Shown here piece after piece: positions 26,863-35,086 of a stretch of 64,000 nt of DNA. The position numbers and the translations under genes are program-made. Within the stretch, counting starts at the first letter, position 1, and each line of letters opens with the position of its first letter. The stretch is from R-RK-3 sp031399085 (GTDB lineage: Bacteria > Pseudomonadota > Alphaproteobacteria > Rhizobiales > Rhodomicrobiaceae): contig JANNOQ010000099.1 in NCBI GenBank assembly GCA_031399085.1, forward strand, positions 70,954 through 134,953. Reading direction: 5' to 3'. The notes under the pieces were generated by a model that was given only the letters and a program-made list of their open reading frames with translations, made no database searches and was not told where the DNA came from.

Positions 26863-29129
26863 GCGAGTTTCTGGCCCGCAGCGTCGCCGCGCCCGCGCTG
26901 GAGGTGCGCAACCTTTCGGTTTTCTACGGCCGCGTCGAGGCGTTGCATGATCTCAGCCTGACATTGGAGCGGGGCGTGCTCGCCGTCGTCGGGCGCAACG
27001 GCATGGGCAAGACGACGCTGTGCAAGGCGATCATGGGTCTAGCTCCCGCGAGGCACGGCACGATCCGCGCCTATGGAACCGAGATCACCAACCTATCCCC
27101 GCATAAGCGCGTTCAGGCATCCGTTGCCTATGTCCCGCAAGGCCGCCGCGTCTGGCCATCGCTGACCGTGGATGAGCATCTGCGGCTTGCCTTCATGGGC
27201 GACAAGGAGAGCCCTTGGACGCCGGAGCGCGTCTACGACCGCTTTCCGCGCCTTGGAGAACGCAAGAAAAGCTTCGGCAACCAGCTATCCGGCGGCGAAC
27301 AGCAGATGCTGGCCATCGGCCGGGCGCTGCTCGCCAATCCGCGTTTGCTCATCATGGACGAGCCGACGGAAGGTCTTGCGCCAGTGATCGTGGAGCAGGT
27401 CGAGGCGATGCTGCGGCGGCTGGCCGAGGATGGCGGCATGTCGATCCTGCTGATCGAGCAAAATCTCGGCGTCGCGATGGACGTGTCGAACGATATCGCC
27501 ATCATGGCGCATGGCCGCATCGCCCGCGAGATGCCCTCGCGCGAGCTGGCGGCCGATGCGGCGCTGCAACTGCGCCTCCTGGGCGTTGGGCGCGACGAGG
27601 ATGAGGAGGTGGCGGTCAAGGCCGAGGAGCCGGTCTCCGAAGTGCGCTACGTTCAAATCGCGCGCGAGCATGGCGATGACCGCCAAGGACCGTCATACAC
27701 ATTCGCCGACGGCGCCGCGCCCCCGGTCTATTCCGCGACCGCGATTCCGAATCGCTGGTCGGCGGATAACCGTCCGATGACTTCCCGTCTCAGCTCTGAG
27801 GCCGCGCGGCTGAGGGCGGCCGCCAATGACGACGCGGCGGGCGGCCCCGTTTCGCCGGAGGTCTCCGCCGTCCCGATTGCGTCGATGGTCGGCCGCAACG
27901 CCTATGTGGTTGGCACATTCGACACCAAGGGCAGCGAGCTAACCTTCCTCAACAACGCGTTGAAGCGGCTCGGCGTGAAGACGGTAACAGTCGATCTCTC
28001 AACCAGCGGGCGGCCCAGCCCCGCCGATATCGGCCCAGCGGAAGTCGCCCGGCATCACCCCGGCGGCGAAAGGGCTGTCTTCAGCAACGATAGGGGCGCA
28101 TCCGTGACAGCAATGGCGGAAGCCGCCGCGCGCTTCATCCGCACCCGCCGCGACGTGGGCGGCATCATTTCCGCCGGCGGATCGGGCGGGACGGTCCTCG
28201 CCACATCGGCGATGCGCGCCCTTCCCATCGGCATTCCGAAATTCATGGTCTCCACCGTGGCCAGTGGCGATGTCAGCCGCTATGTCGGCCCCTCCGACAT
28301 TACGATGATGTACGCCGTCACCGACGTGCAGGGCATCAATTCCATCTCCGAGCAGGTGCTTTCGAACGCCGCCCACGCGCTCGGCGGCATGATCGCGCAT
28401 CGGCGCCGCGACGATCAGCGCGCCTCGACCAAGCCCGCCATCGGCCTCACCATGTTCGGGTTGACCACCCCTTGCGTGCAGATGGTGACGGCGGCGCTGC
28501 GCGAGCGCTATGACTGCCTCGTCTTCCATGCGACGGGGACCGGCGGCCAGTCGATGGAAAAGCTGGTCGACTCGCACCTTCTGACCGGCGTCATCGACGT
28601 GACCACCACCGAGATCGCCGACCACCTCGTCGGCGGCGTGTTCTCGGCGGGGCCGGACCGCTTCGGCGCGATCATCCGCACGCGCGTGCCCTATGTCGGC
28701 TCCTGCGGCGCGCTCGACATGGTGAACTTCTACGCCCGCGACACGGTCCCGGCGCGCTTTTCCGGCCGCAATTTCTACATTCACAATCCCAATGTCACGT
28801 TGATGCGCACGACGCCGGAGGAAAACGAGGCGATGGGCATGTTCATTGCCGAGCGCCTCAACCGGATGGAAGGGCCTGTGCGCTTCCTCATCCCCGAAGG
28901 CGGCGTCTCCGGCCTCGATGCGCCGGGCAAAGCTTTTTACGACCAGGCGGCGAACCGGGCATTATTCTCGACCATCGAGCGTATGATGGTGCAAACCCCG
29001 AAGCGGCGGCTCATCAAGCTGCCCTACAATATCAACGACCAGCCCTTCGCCGAGGCTCTGGTCAGGAATTTCCGCGAGATCGCGGAGACAACGCGGGACG
29101 AAACCGAAAGGCTGGCATGGCGCGCATAG
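26859..29129 (+). CDS. Fusion of LivF-type ATPase with Tm-1-like (UPF0261) ATP-binding domain
   Basis: One 756-residue frame encodes two proteins usually made separately. Residues 1-245 are a complete LivF ATPase: Walker A GRNGMGKTT (45-53), VPQGRRVWPSLTVDEHL, signature LSGGEQQ (143-149), Walker B LLIMDEPTEGL and H-loop IEQNLG. Residues 246-345 are an Ala/Arg/Asp-rich linker. Residues 346-756 are a Tm-1-like/UPF0261 domain: AYVVGTFDTKGSELTFL, GGIISAGGSGGTVLATSAM, MVSTVASGDVSRYVGPSDI, LTMFGLTTPCVQ and IPEGGVSGLDAPGKAFYD. The Tm-1-like function is unknown in bacteria; the plant Tm-1 protein binds viral replicase. No stop or frameshift separates the parts. The next gene encodes its usual partner. 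Confidence 0.9.
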   Translation: MSEFLARSVAAPALEVRNLSVFYGRVEALHDLSLTLERGVLAVVGRNGMGKTTLCKAIMGLAPARHGTIRAYGTEITNLSPHKRVQASVAYVPQGRRVWPSLTVDEHLRLAFMGDKESPWTPERVYDRFPRLGERKKSFGNQLSGGEQQMLAIGRALLANPRLLIMDEPTEGLAPVIVEQVEAMLRRLAEDGGMSILLIEQNLGVAMDVSNDIAIMAHGRIAREMPSRELAADAALQLRLLGVGRDEDEEVAVKAEEPVSEVRYVQIAREHGDDRQGPSYTFADGAAPPVYSATAIPNRWSADNRPMTSRLSSEAARLRAAANDDAAGGPVSPEVSAVPIASMVGRNAYVVGTFDTKGSELTFLNNALKRLGVKTVTVDLSTSGRPSPADIGPAEVARHHPGGERAVFSNDRGASVTAMAEAAARFIRTRRDVGGIISAGGSGGTVLATSAMRALPIGIPKFMVSTVASGDVSRYVGPSDITMMYAVTDVQGINSISEQVLSNAAHALGGMIAHRRRDDQRASTKPAIGLTMFGLTTPCVQMVTAALRERYDCLVFHATGTGGQSMEKLVDSHLLTGVIDVTTTEIADHLVGGVFSAGPDRFGAIIRTRVPYVGSCGALDMVNFYARDTVPARFSGRNFYIHNPNVTLMRTTPEENEAMGMFIAERLNRMEGPVRFLIPEGGVSGLDAPGKAFYDQAANRALFSTIERMMVQTPKRRLIKLPYNINDQPFAEALVRNFREIAETTRDETERLAWRA

Positions 29130-29965
29130 AACGAGCGGCGATATTGGAGCATTTGCGGGGCAAGGCCGCGCGCGGCGAGCCGATCGTCGGCGGCGGCGCG
29201 GGGACCGGGCTGTCGGCCAAATGCGAGGAAGCGGGCGGCATCGACCTGATCGTGATCTACAATTCCGGCCGCTACCGCATGGCTGGGCGGGGCTCGCTTG
29301 CCGGGCTGCTCGCCTATGGCAATGCGAACGACATCGTGGTCGAAATGGCGCGTGAGGTGCTGCCGGTGATCACGCGCACGCCGGTGCTCGCGGGCGTCAA
29401 CGGCACCGATCCGTTCTGCTTGATGGAGCCGTTCCTCGACCAGTTGAAAGCGCTCGGCTTCTCCGGTGTGCAGAATTTCCCGACGGTCGGGCTGATCGAC
29501 GGCGTCTTTCGCGCCAATCTGGAAGAGACCGGCATGAGCTATAAGCTCGAAGTCGAGATGATCCGCATGGCGCGCGCGCGGGACATGCTGACCACGCCCT
29601 ATGTGTTCTGCGAAGCCGACGCCGAGGCCATGGCCAACGCCGGGGCGGACATCATCGTCTGCCATCTCGGCCTGACGACCGGCGGCGCCATCGGAGCCGA
29701 AACCGCGCTGAAACTGGCCGACTGCCCCGCCATCGTCGACCGTTGGGCGGCGGCGGCGCGGCGCGTGCGCGAGGATGTACTGATCCTCGTCCATGGCGGG
29801 CCTGTGGCGCAGCCGGACGATGCGGAGTATGTCTTGTCGAAAAGCGCGCTCTGTCAGGGCTTTTACGGCGCATCCTCGATGGAGCGCCTGCCCACGGAAG
29901 TCGCGCTGACGGAGCAAACGAGGAAATTCATGGCGATCCAGCGCCGAAAAAGCGTGACCGGTTAA
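29117..29965 (+). CDS. Phosphoenolpyruvate hydrolase-like TIM-barrel protein
   Basis: The 282-residue protein matches the family annotated as PEP hydrolase or TIM-barrel signal-transduction proteins: PIVGGGAGTGLSAKCEEAGG, DLIVIYNSGRYRMAGRGSLA, TPVLAGVNGTDPF, GVQNFPTVGLIDG and DIIVCHLGLTTGG. This family is found next to or fused with Tm-1-like domains, and here it overlaps the fusion gene by 13 bases, so the two probably form a functional unit. The biochemical activity has not been established to my knowledge; the name is a family label. It may be a lyase or hydrolase in the pathway. Confidence 0.85.
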   Translation: MARIERAAILEHLRGKAARGEPIVGGGAGTGLSAKCEEAGGIDLIVIYNSGRYRMAGRGSLAGLLAYGNANDIVVEMAREVLPVITRTPVLAGVNGTDPFCLMEPFLDQLKALGFSGVQNFPTVGLIDGVFRANLEETGMSYKLEVEMIRMARARDMLTTPYVFCEADAEAMANAGADIIVCHLGLTTGGAIGAETALKLADCPAIVDRWAAAARRVREDVLILVHGGPVAQPDDAEYVLSKSALCQGFYGASSMERLPTEVALTEQTRKFMAIQRRKSVTG

Positions 29966-29986
29966 CGGAGCGCCGAGGAGGAAAGC

Positions 29987-31741
29987 ATGTCCGGGGAGCT
30001 GTCAGGCAGCACGATTTTCTGGCTGGTGGCGGCGATCATCGCGATCGTCGTCATCGCCTATATTTTCTATCTGTTCTACCGCCGCTCGACCAAGGAAACC
30101 GCCTTCGTGCGAACCGGCCTCGGCGGGCAAAGCGTCATCATCAATGGCGGCGCGTTCGTCATCCCGATCTTCCACGATGTGTCGCCGGTTTTCATGCGCA
30201 CGCACCGGATGGTGGTGCAATGCGTCCGCGACCGCGCCCTGATCTCGAAGGACCGGATGCGCGTCGACGTGACGGCTGAGTTCTATGTGCGCGTGGTGCC
30301 GACCAAGGACGGCGTGTCCGCCGCCGCGCAAACGCTCGGGCGGCGCAGCATGGAAACCGAGGCGCTGCGCGAGCTGGTCGAAGGCCGGTTCGTCGATATT
30401 CTGCGCTCGGTCGCGGCGGAAATGACGATGGAGGAGCTGCACGAAAAGCGCGGCGAATATACTAGGCGGGTGCGCGAGGCGGTGATTGAGCCGCTGGCCA
30501 AGAGCGGGCTTGAGGCGGAGGCCGTGTCGCTGACCAGCCTCGACCAGACCAATATGGAGTTTTTCAACCCGTCCAACGCCTTCGACGCCGAGGGTTTGAC
30601 GCGCCTGACCGAGCAGATCGAGCAGCGTAAGAAGCGCCGCAACGACATCGAGCAGGACACGCTGATCGCCATCCGCCGCAAGAACCTGGAAACCGAAAAG
30701 CTCGCCCTCGACATCGACCGCGACACCGAATTTGCCCGGCTCGAGCAGGAGCGCGAGATCGGCATTCAGGCGGCGACGCAGCGCTCCGAACTGGCGCGCC
30801 AACGCGCCGGCCGCGAGCTAGAGGTGGAGCAATCGCAGATTTCGCTGCGCGAAGGCATCGAGCGGTCGCGGATCGCGCAGGAACTGGCCATTGAGCAGCA
30901 GCGCATCCGCCGCGAGGTAGAGCTGCAGCGGCTGGAGGTCGAGCGGCGCATGTCGCTGGAGCTGGCCGAGCAGCGGCGCGCCATCGCGGTCGCCGAGCAG
31001 TCCCGCGCGCAGCACGAGGCGCAGGCCATCGCCGAGCAGGCGCGGGCGCTGTCGATCGCGGCCGAGGAAAACGTCTTCACCGCGCGCGAAGTCGCCGTTG
31101 CCGAGCGCCGCAAGCAGATCGAGCTGATCGGCGCGCAGCAGGAGGCCGAGCAAAGCTCGACGCGGCTGCTGATCACCGCCAGAGCCGAGCGCGATGCCGC
31201 CGAGAACCGCGCCGAAGCCCACCGCATCGAAGCGCAAGGCGATGCGGATTCCGAAAAAATCCGCGCGCTGGCGTCCAAGCTGCGTCACGAGGTCGAGGCG
31301 GAGGGACTGCGGCTGATGAACGAGGCGCAGAACACGCTGTCGCCGGAATCGCGCGCGGGCGCTCTGCGGCGCTTCCTCATCGAGCGGCTGGATTCGATCA
31401 TTCGCGAGAGCGTCAAGCCGATGGAGAAGATCAACGAAATCAAAATCCTGCATGTTGACGGGCTGCTCGGTGGAGGGCCGGGCAATTCAGACGGCCACTA
31501 TCGTTCGGGCAGCGGCGGCGGCGGGCTAGGCGACGAGATCGTCAACAGCGCGCTGCGCTACCGCGCGCAGGCGCCGCTGATCGACAAGCTGCTGAAGGAG
31601 GTCGGGATTCCTGGCGACGTCAACCAGCTCACCGGCGGCGATTTGCAAAAGCTGTTTGGACTCGCCGAAAATCGCGGCGGCAAGCAGCTCGATCTTTTGG
31701 AAGACGCGGAGCGTGAGCCACCCTCCGAATACCGGAATTGA
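29987..31741 (+). CDS. Flotillin-like SPFH-domain membrane protein
   Basis: The 584-residue protein has one N-terminal membrane helix (about 11-33), an SPFH/PHB domain (about 35-210, with GGAFVIPIFHDVSPVFM and RALISKDRMRVDVTAEFYV), a very long charged coiled coil (about 210-430, rich in Glu, Arg, Ala and Gln) and a flotillin C-terminal region containing a Gly/Ser-rich segment. It resembles YqiK/flotillin proteins that build oligomers in ordered membrane patches. AGGAGG lies upstream of ATG 29987. Its presence inside a transport and catabolic cluster is unusual; it might organise the membrane complex, which is inference. Confidence 0.88.
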   Translation: MSGELSGSTIFWLVAAIIAIVVIAYIFYLFYRRSTKETAFVRTGLGGQSVIINGGAFVIPIFHDVSPVFMRTHRMVVQCVRDRALISKDRMRVDVTAEFYVRVVPTKDGVSAAAQTLGRRSMETEALRELVEGRFVDILRSVAAEMTMEELHEKRGEYTRRVREAVIEPLAKSGLEAEAVSLTSLDQTNMEFFNPSNAFDAEGLTRLTEQIEQRKKRRNDIEQDTLIAIRRKNLETEKLALDIDRDTEFARLEQEREIGIQAATQRSELARQRAGRELEVEQSQISLREGIERSRIAQELAIEQQRIRREVELQRLEVERRMSLELAEQRRAIAVAEQSRAQHEAQAIAEQARALSIAAEENVFTAREVAVAERRKQIELIGAQQEAEQSSTRLLITARAERDAAENRAEAHRIEAQGDADSEKIRALASKLRHEVEAEGLRLMNEAQNTLSPESRAGALRRFLIERLDSIIRESVKPMEKINEIKILHVDGLLGGGPGNSDGHYRSGSGGGGLGDEIVNSALRYRAQAPLIDKLLKEVGIPGDVNQLTGGDLQKLFGLAENRGGKQLDLLEDAEREPPSEYRN

Positions 31742-31742
31742 G

Positions 31743-32177
31743 ATGGTCAAGGTTTACACATCAAGCGTAATCGACGCGCCCGCCAGCGAAATCTGGGCGT
31801 GCATCCGCGATTTTAATGGTTTGCCCAGTTGGGTGCCGGCCGTTGCCGACAGCCGGATCGAATTGCAGCAGCCGGCGGACAAGGTCGGCTGCATCCGCAA
31901 TTTCACGCTGCAGGATGGGGGGCGGCTGCGCGAGCAGCTTCTGGCGCTATCGGACTATGATTTTTCCGTCACCTATTCGATCCTTGAAAGTCCGATGGGG
32001 GTGGAGAATTACATCGCCACACTGAAGCTGACGCCGATCACCGACGGCAATCGCTGTTTTGCCGAATGGACCGCCGAATTCGAGTGCGCCGCGGGGCGCG
32101 AGGCGGAATTGGCCAGGACGATCGGCCAAGGCGTGTTCCAGGCAGGGTTCGACTCGTTGAAGCGGCGCGGACGTTGA
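31743..32177 (+). CDS. SRPBCC-family (polyketide cyclase/START-like) protein
   Basis: This 144-residue protein begins VKVYTSSVIDAPASEIWACI and continues RDFNGLPSWVPAVADSRIE, the standard opening of SRPBCC ligand-binding folds (MxaD-like group). The fold forms a deep hydrophobic cavity for a small ligand. It is clearly paralogous to the N-terminal domain of the gene at 32329: RDFNG, VGC.R.F, LREQLL.LSD, TDGNR and PAGREAEL-type blocks recur in order. The start is ATG 31743, one base after the flotillin stop. Confidence 0.85.
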   Translation: MVKVYTSSVIDAPASEIWACIRDFNGLPSWVPAVADSRIELQQPADKVGCIRNFTLQDGGRLREQLLALSDYDFSVTYSILESPMGVENYIATLKLTPITDGNRCFAEWTAEFECAAGREAELARTIGQGVFQAGFDSLKRRGR

Positions 32178-32220
32178 GCGGGGATGGGGCGGGTTCGATG
32201 AAATCAGATCGCCCCCGGTT

Positions 32221-32299
32221 GTCATCCCCGCGGAAGCGGGGATCCAGTACGCCGCAGCGCTTCCGGTGTTTCCTGGATCCCCGCTTTTGCGGGGATGAC
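32221..32299. repeat. REPIN-like inverted repeat, copy 2
   Basis: A 79-base copy of the element at 25982. The left arm GTCATCCCCGCGGAAGCGGG begins at 32221 and the right arm, CCTGGATCCCCGC to GGGGATGAC, ends at 32299. It sits exactly between the two paralogous SRPBCC genes, 43 bases after the first stop and 29 bases before the next start. Confidence 0.9.
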
Positions 32300-32328
32300 A
32301 AGGATGACATCGATACCAGTCCAACCCC

Positions 32329-33825
32329 ATGATCCACATAAGAAAAAGCACGATCGTCGATGCGCCCATCGATGCGGTCTGGGCCATCCTGCGCGACTTT
32401 AACGGGCATGACAGCTGGCATCCCGCCGTCAGCGCCAGCCAGATCGAGGGTCGGCTCGCCTCCGATCAGGTCGGCTGCGTCCGCGATTTCCAGCTTGCGG
32501 CGGGCGGAGCCTTGCGCGAACAGCTTTTGTCGCTTTCCGACCGCGACCACTCGATGAGCTACTGCATCCTCGACGCGCCCATCCCCTTGCAGGACTACGT
32601 TGCGACCGTTCGCCTGAAGCCGGTCACCGATGGCAACCGGACCTTCTGGTTCTGGGAAAGCCGTTTCAATGTCCCGGCGGGACGCGAGGCCGAGCTGACG
32701 CAGCTTGTCGGCGAAGGGATTTATGAGGCCGGCTTTGCCGCCGTGAAAAGCGTGCTCGCCAGGGGCAATTCAGCACGTCCCAGCAACCAGGCCGCCAACG
32801 CGGCAGTGACGATCAGCCGGCCCGCGCCGCGCCCAGTTGGCGAAACCCTGCGCACCAATGCGATCGTCGTCACCGCCTATGGAGGCGCGGACCGGCTGAG
32901 CTGGCAAGACATCGCGGTGCCGCCGCCCGGCCCCGGCGAGGTGCGGCTGCGGCATACGGCAATTGGTGTCAACTTCATCGACATCTATTGCCGCACCGGC
33001 GCCTTCGACCTGCTGATCCCGCCCGGCGTGCCCGGAATGGAAGCGGCGGGCGTCATTCTCGATGTCGGCGAAGGCGTGCGCGATCTCGCGCCCGGCGACC
33101 GGGTCGCCTATGCCTGCCCGCCGGTCGGGGCCTATGCCGAGTTTCGGGCGATGGACGCCGCGCTCCTCGTGCCGCTGCCGCAGGCTATCGGCGACCGGCT
33201 GGCCGCAGCCGCGCTGCTGAAGGGCATGAGCGCCGAGTTTCTGCTCCACCGCGTCCATCAGGTCCATGACGGGCAAACAATCCTCGTTCACGCGGCGGCG
33301 GGCGGCGTCGGCCAGCTGCTTTGCCAATGGGCGCGCAGCCTCGGCGCGACGGTGATCGGCACGGTGGGCAGCCAAGATAAAACGCGGATCGCACGCGAGG
33401 CGGGATGCGCGCATACGATCGTTTACACTCAGGAGGATTTCGTCGCGCGCGTCATGGCGTTAACCGAGGGGCGCGGCGCCGATGTTATCTACGACGCTGT
33501 CGGCCACGACACCTTCGGCCAATCCTTCGAGGCGCTCGCAACATGCGGCCATCTCGTGAGCTTCGGGCAGGCATCCGGCGCAATCCCGCCGGTCGACATT
33601 GCGGGCTACGCCAGCAAATCAGCGACGATATCCCGCCCGAATTTCGGGCATTACACGGACACTCCGCAAAAGGTCCGCTCCATCACGGACAATCTGTTCC
33701 GAAATTTGCGCAACGGCACATTGCGCGTCAACATCGCCCTGACCCTACCTCTGCGTGAAGCGGCCGACGCCCATCGCGCGCTGGAGAACCGCGCGACGAC
33801 TGGCTCGATCATCCTTATCCCCTGA
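32329..33825 (+). CDS. Fusion of SRPBCC domain with zinc-independent quinone oxidoreductase (MDR)
   Basis: Residues 1-145 of this 498-residue protein are an SRPBCC domain (VDAPIDAVWAILRDFNGHDS), residues 146-175 a linker rich in Asn, Ala and Pro, and residues 176-498 a medium-chain dehydrogenase/reductase of the quinone oxidoreductase type: GVNFIDIYCRTGAF, GMEAAGVILDVGEGV, GDRVAYA, and the NADPH-binding HAAAGGVGQ at 321-329. No zinc-ligand cysteine set is seen, as usual for this subgroup. The MDR part would reduce a quinone or an activated double bond with NADPH; the SRPBCC part may hold the substrate. The frame is continuous. It is the last gene of the plus-strand cluster. Confidence 0.9.
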   Translation: MIHIRKSTIVDAPIDAVWAILRDFNGHDSWHPAVSASQIEGRLASDQVGCVRDFQLAAGGALREQLLSLSDRDHSMSYCILDAPIPLQDYVATVRLKPVTDGNRTFWFWESRFNVPAGREAELTQLVGEGIYEAGFAAVKSVLARGNSARPSNQAANAAVTISRPAPRPVGETLRTNAIVVTAYGGADRLSWQDIAVPPPGPGEVRLRHTAIGVNFIDIYCRTGAFDLLIPPGVPGMEAAGVILDVGEGVRDLAPGDRVAYACPPVGAYAEFRAMDAALLVPLPQAIGDRLAAAALLKGMSAEFLLHRVHQVHDGQTILVHAAAGGVGQLLCQWARSLGATVIGTVGSQDKTRIAREAGCAHTIVYTQEDFVARVMALTEGRGADVIYDAVGHDTFGQSFEALATCGHLVSFGQASGAIPPVDIAGYASKSATISRPNFGHYTDTPQKVRSITDNLFRNLRNGTLRVNIALTLPLREAADAHRALENRATTGSIILIP

Positions 33826-33853
33826 TCCGTGTTCAGGATTGCGGCACGCGCCC

Positions 33854-34414
33854 TCAGCGCCGCATCGCCGCGCGATAAGCCTTGAGGATTTCGGCATCGA
33901 GGCAATCAGGAATGGCTTCGTGCGGCAAATAAAGCCGAACCGCCGCGAGAGGGTACGCCACAAGCGCCAGCCTACAGGCCAAGAGCGGCCGGTCCGTTCG
34001 CTTGGCAAAATTAGCGATGGCCGCCGACGCATCGTGATTGATCGAGGCAATTTGCGCGGCAAGCTCCGGCGGGGTATCCGGCCCGGCGAAATCCGCCTGT
34101 CTGCAACAGGCAAGGATGATCGCAGTATCGCGATTGGCTCGGCAAAAGCGGGGCGTGGTGAGCGCCGCTTGTTCCCCAGCGCCCGCTAACTCGCTCATAA
34201 GACATTCCAAAAAACTCGACTGAAACGCGCGGACGGCATTCAGCCAGGTCTCGGCAAGCAACGCTTCGCGGGATCGGAACCGATGGTACACCGACCCCAT
34301 GGACATGCCGGTTTCATCAGCCAGCCCCTGCAGCGTGAAGCGACCCTTCAACGCCACCTCCCGCCCGACGGCAGCATAGATGGAATTCATATGAAAGCTT
34401 GACTTGCGGCCCAT
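33854..34414 (-). CDS. TetR/AcrR-family transcriptional regulator
   Basis: The 186-residue protein has an N-terminal TetR helix-turn-helix (GRFTLQGLADETGMSMGSVY then HRFRSREALLAETW) and a helical ligand-binding domain. It is divergent from a small membrane-protein gene with only about 50 bases between the starts, and that gap holds an AT-rich palindrome that probably is its operator. It converges with the quinone oxidoreductase fusion gene (28-base gap). Confidence 0.87.
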   Translation of the reverse strand: MGRKSSFHMNSIYAAVGREVALKGRFTLQGLADETGMSMGSVYHRFRSREALLAETWLNAVRAFQSSFLECLMSELAGAGEQAALTTPRFCRANRDTAIILACCRQADFAGPDTPPELAAQIASINHDASAAIANFAKRTDRPLLACRLALVAYPLAAVRLYLPHEAIPDCLDAEILKAYRAAMRR

Positions 34415-34446
34415 TTAGAGTCTTTTCTCTAGAATATATTCTCTAA
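34415..34446. promoter_or_regulatory. Palindromic operator candidate between TetR and small membrane protein genes
   Basis: The perfect 12-bp palindrome AGAATATATTCT lies at 34431-34442, and the hexamers TTAGAG (34415-34420) and CTCTAA (34441-34446) form an outer inverted repeat. Such a site in a very short divergent gap is the usual place for TetR autoregulation together with control of the neighbour. Confidence 0.6.
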
Positions 34447-34465
34447 TATCGCAGGGGAGATGGGG

Positions 34466-34837
34466 ATGCAAACGCAATTTCTTTGGCTTGCGGCGGCGGC
34501 GGGCGTTATGACCTTCGGGGTCCACACATTTATCGGCGGCGTTTATGTTGCTCGCCCGCTCCTCACGGATAGAACGCTGCCGAAAGCGTCGAAGTGGCTC
34601 AACTACTATTGCTGGCACGTCGCGACAATTTCGCTCGTCGTTATGAGCGGCTGTTTCGCTTATGCCGCTGTCCACCCGGACAGCCTTGAGCTCGCATATT
34701 TGGCGACTGGCCTGTCCTTGGCGTTTTCCGTTCTGAGTGCATCGGTCGCCCTGAGAGGACGCATCCATCCTCTCCGGTTTCCATCGACCTCGTTGTTAGC
34801 GCTGATGGCGGTGCTCGGATGGTTTGGCCTGGCGTGA
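34466..34837 (+). CDS. Small four-helix membrane protein of unknown function
   Basis: The 123-residue protein is hydrophobic with about four membrane helices (FLWLAAAAGVMTFGVHTFIG, then around WHVATISLVVMSGCFAYAAV, LAYLATGLSLAFSVLSASVA and LLALMAVLGWFGLA). I do not recognise a named family. The ATG at 34466 is preferred over 34460, because the GGGGAG site directly abuts the first one and is spaced about six bases from the second. It is divergent from, and probably repressed by, the TetR gene, so it may respond to the same ligand. Confidence 0.7.
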   Translation: MQTQFLWLAAAAGVMTFGVHTFIGGVYVARPLLTDRTLPKASKWLNYYCWHVATISLVVMSGCFAYAAVHPDSLELAYLATGLSLAFSVLSASVALRGRIHPLRFPSTSLLALMAVLGWFGLA

Positions 34838-35086
34838 AGCCGGCGTTGCGGCAAAACCTGCCTCGCGCAAATAAAGCGCCGGCCGCCGAAAGCCAAACGC
34901 ACTAATGGTAAGACCAGATGCGCGTCTGTCTGGGACGTGTTAGAAGTGCGTTCCTTGAATCGCCTGGGGTAAGTAATTAACACGCCGAACTTGAACAAGC
35001 TCACCCACGGTTTCAAAGAGCAGGGACGGACAGGTCTGGGGGAACGTTCTTAAGCCCGCTGACGTAAGCAAAGCGACAGGGCAGAG

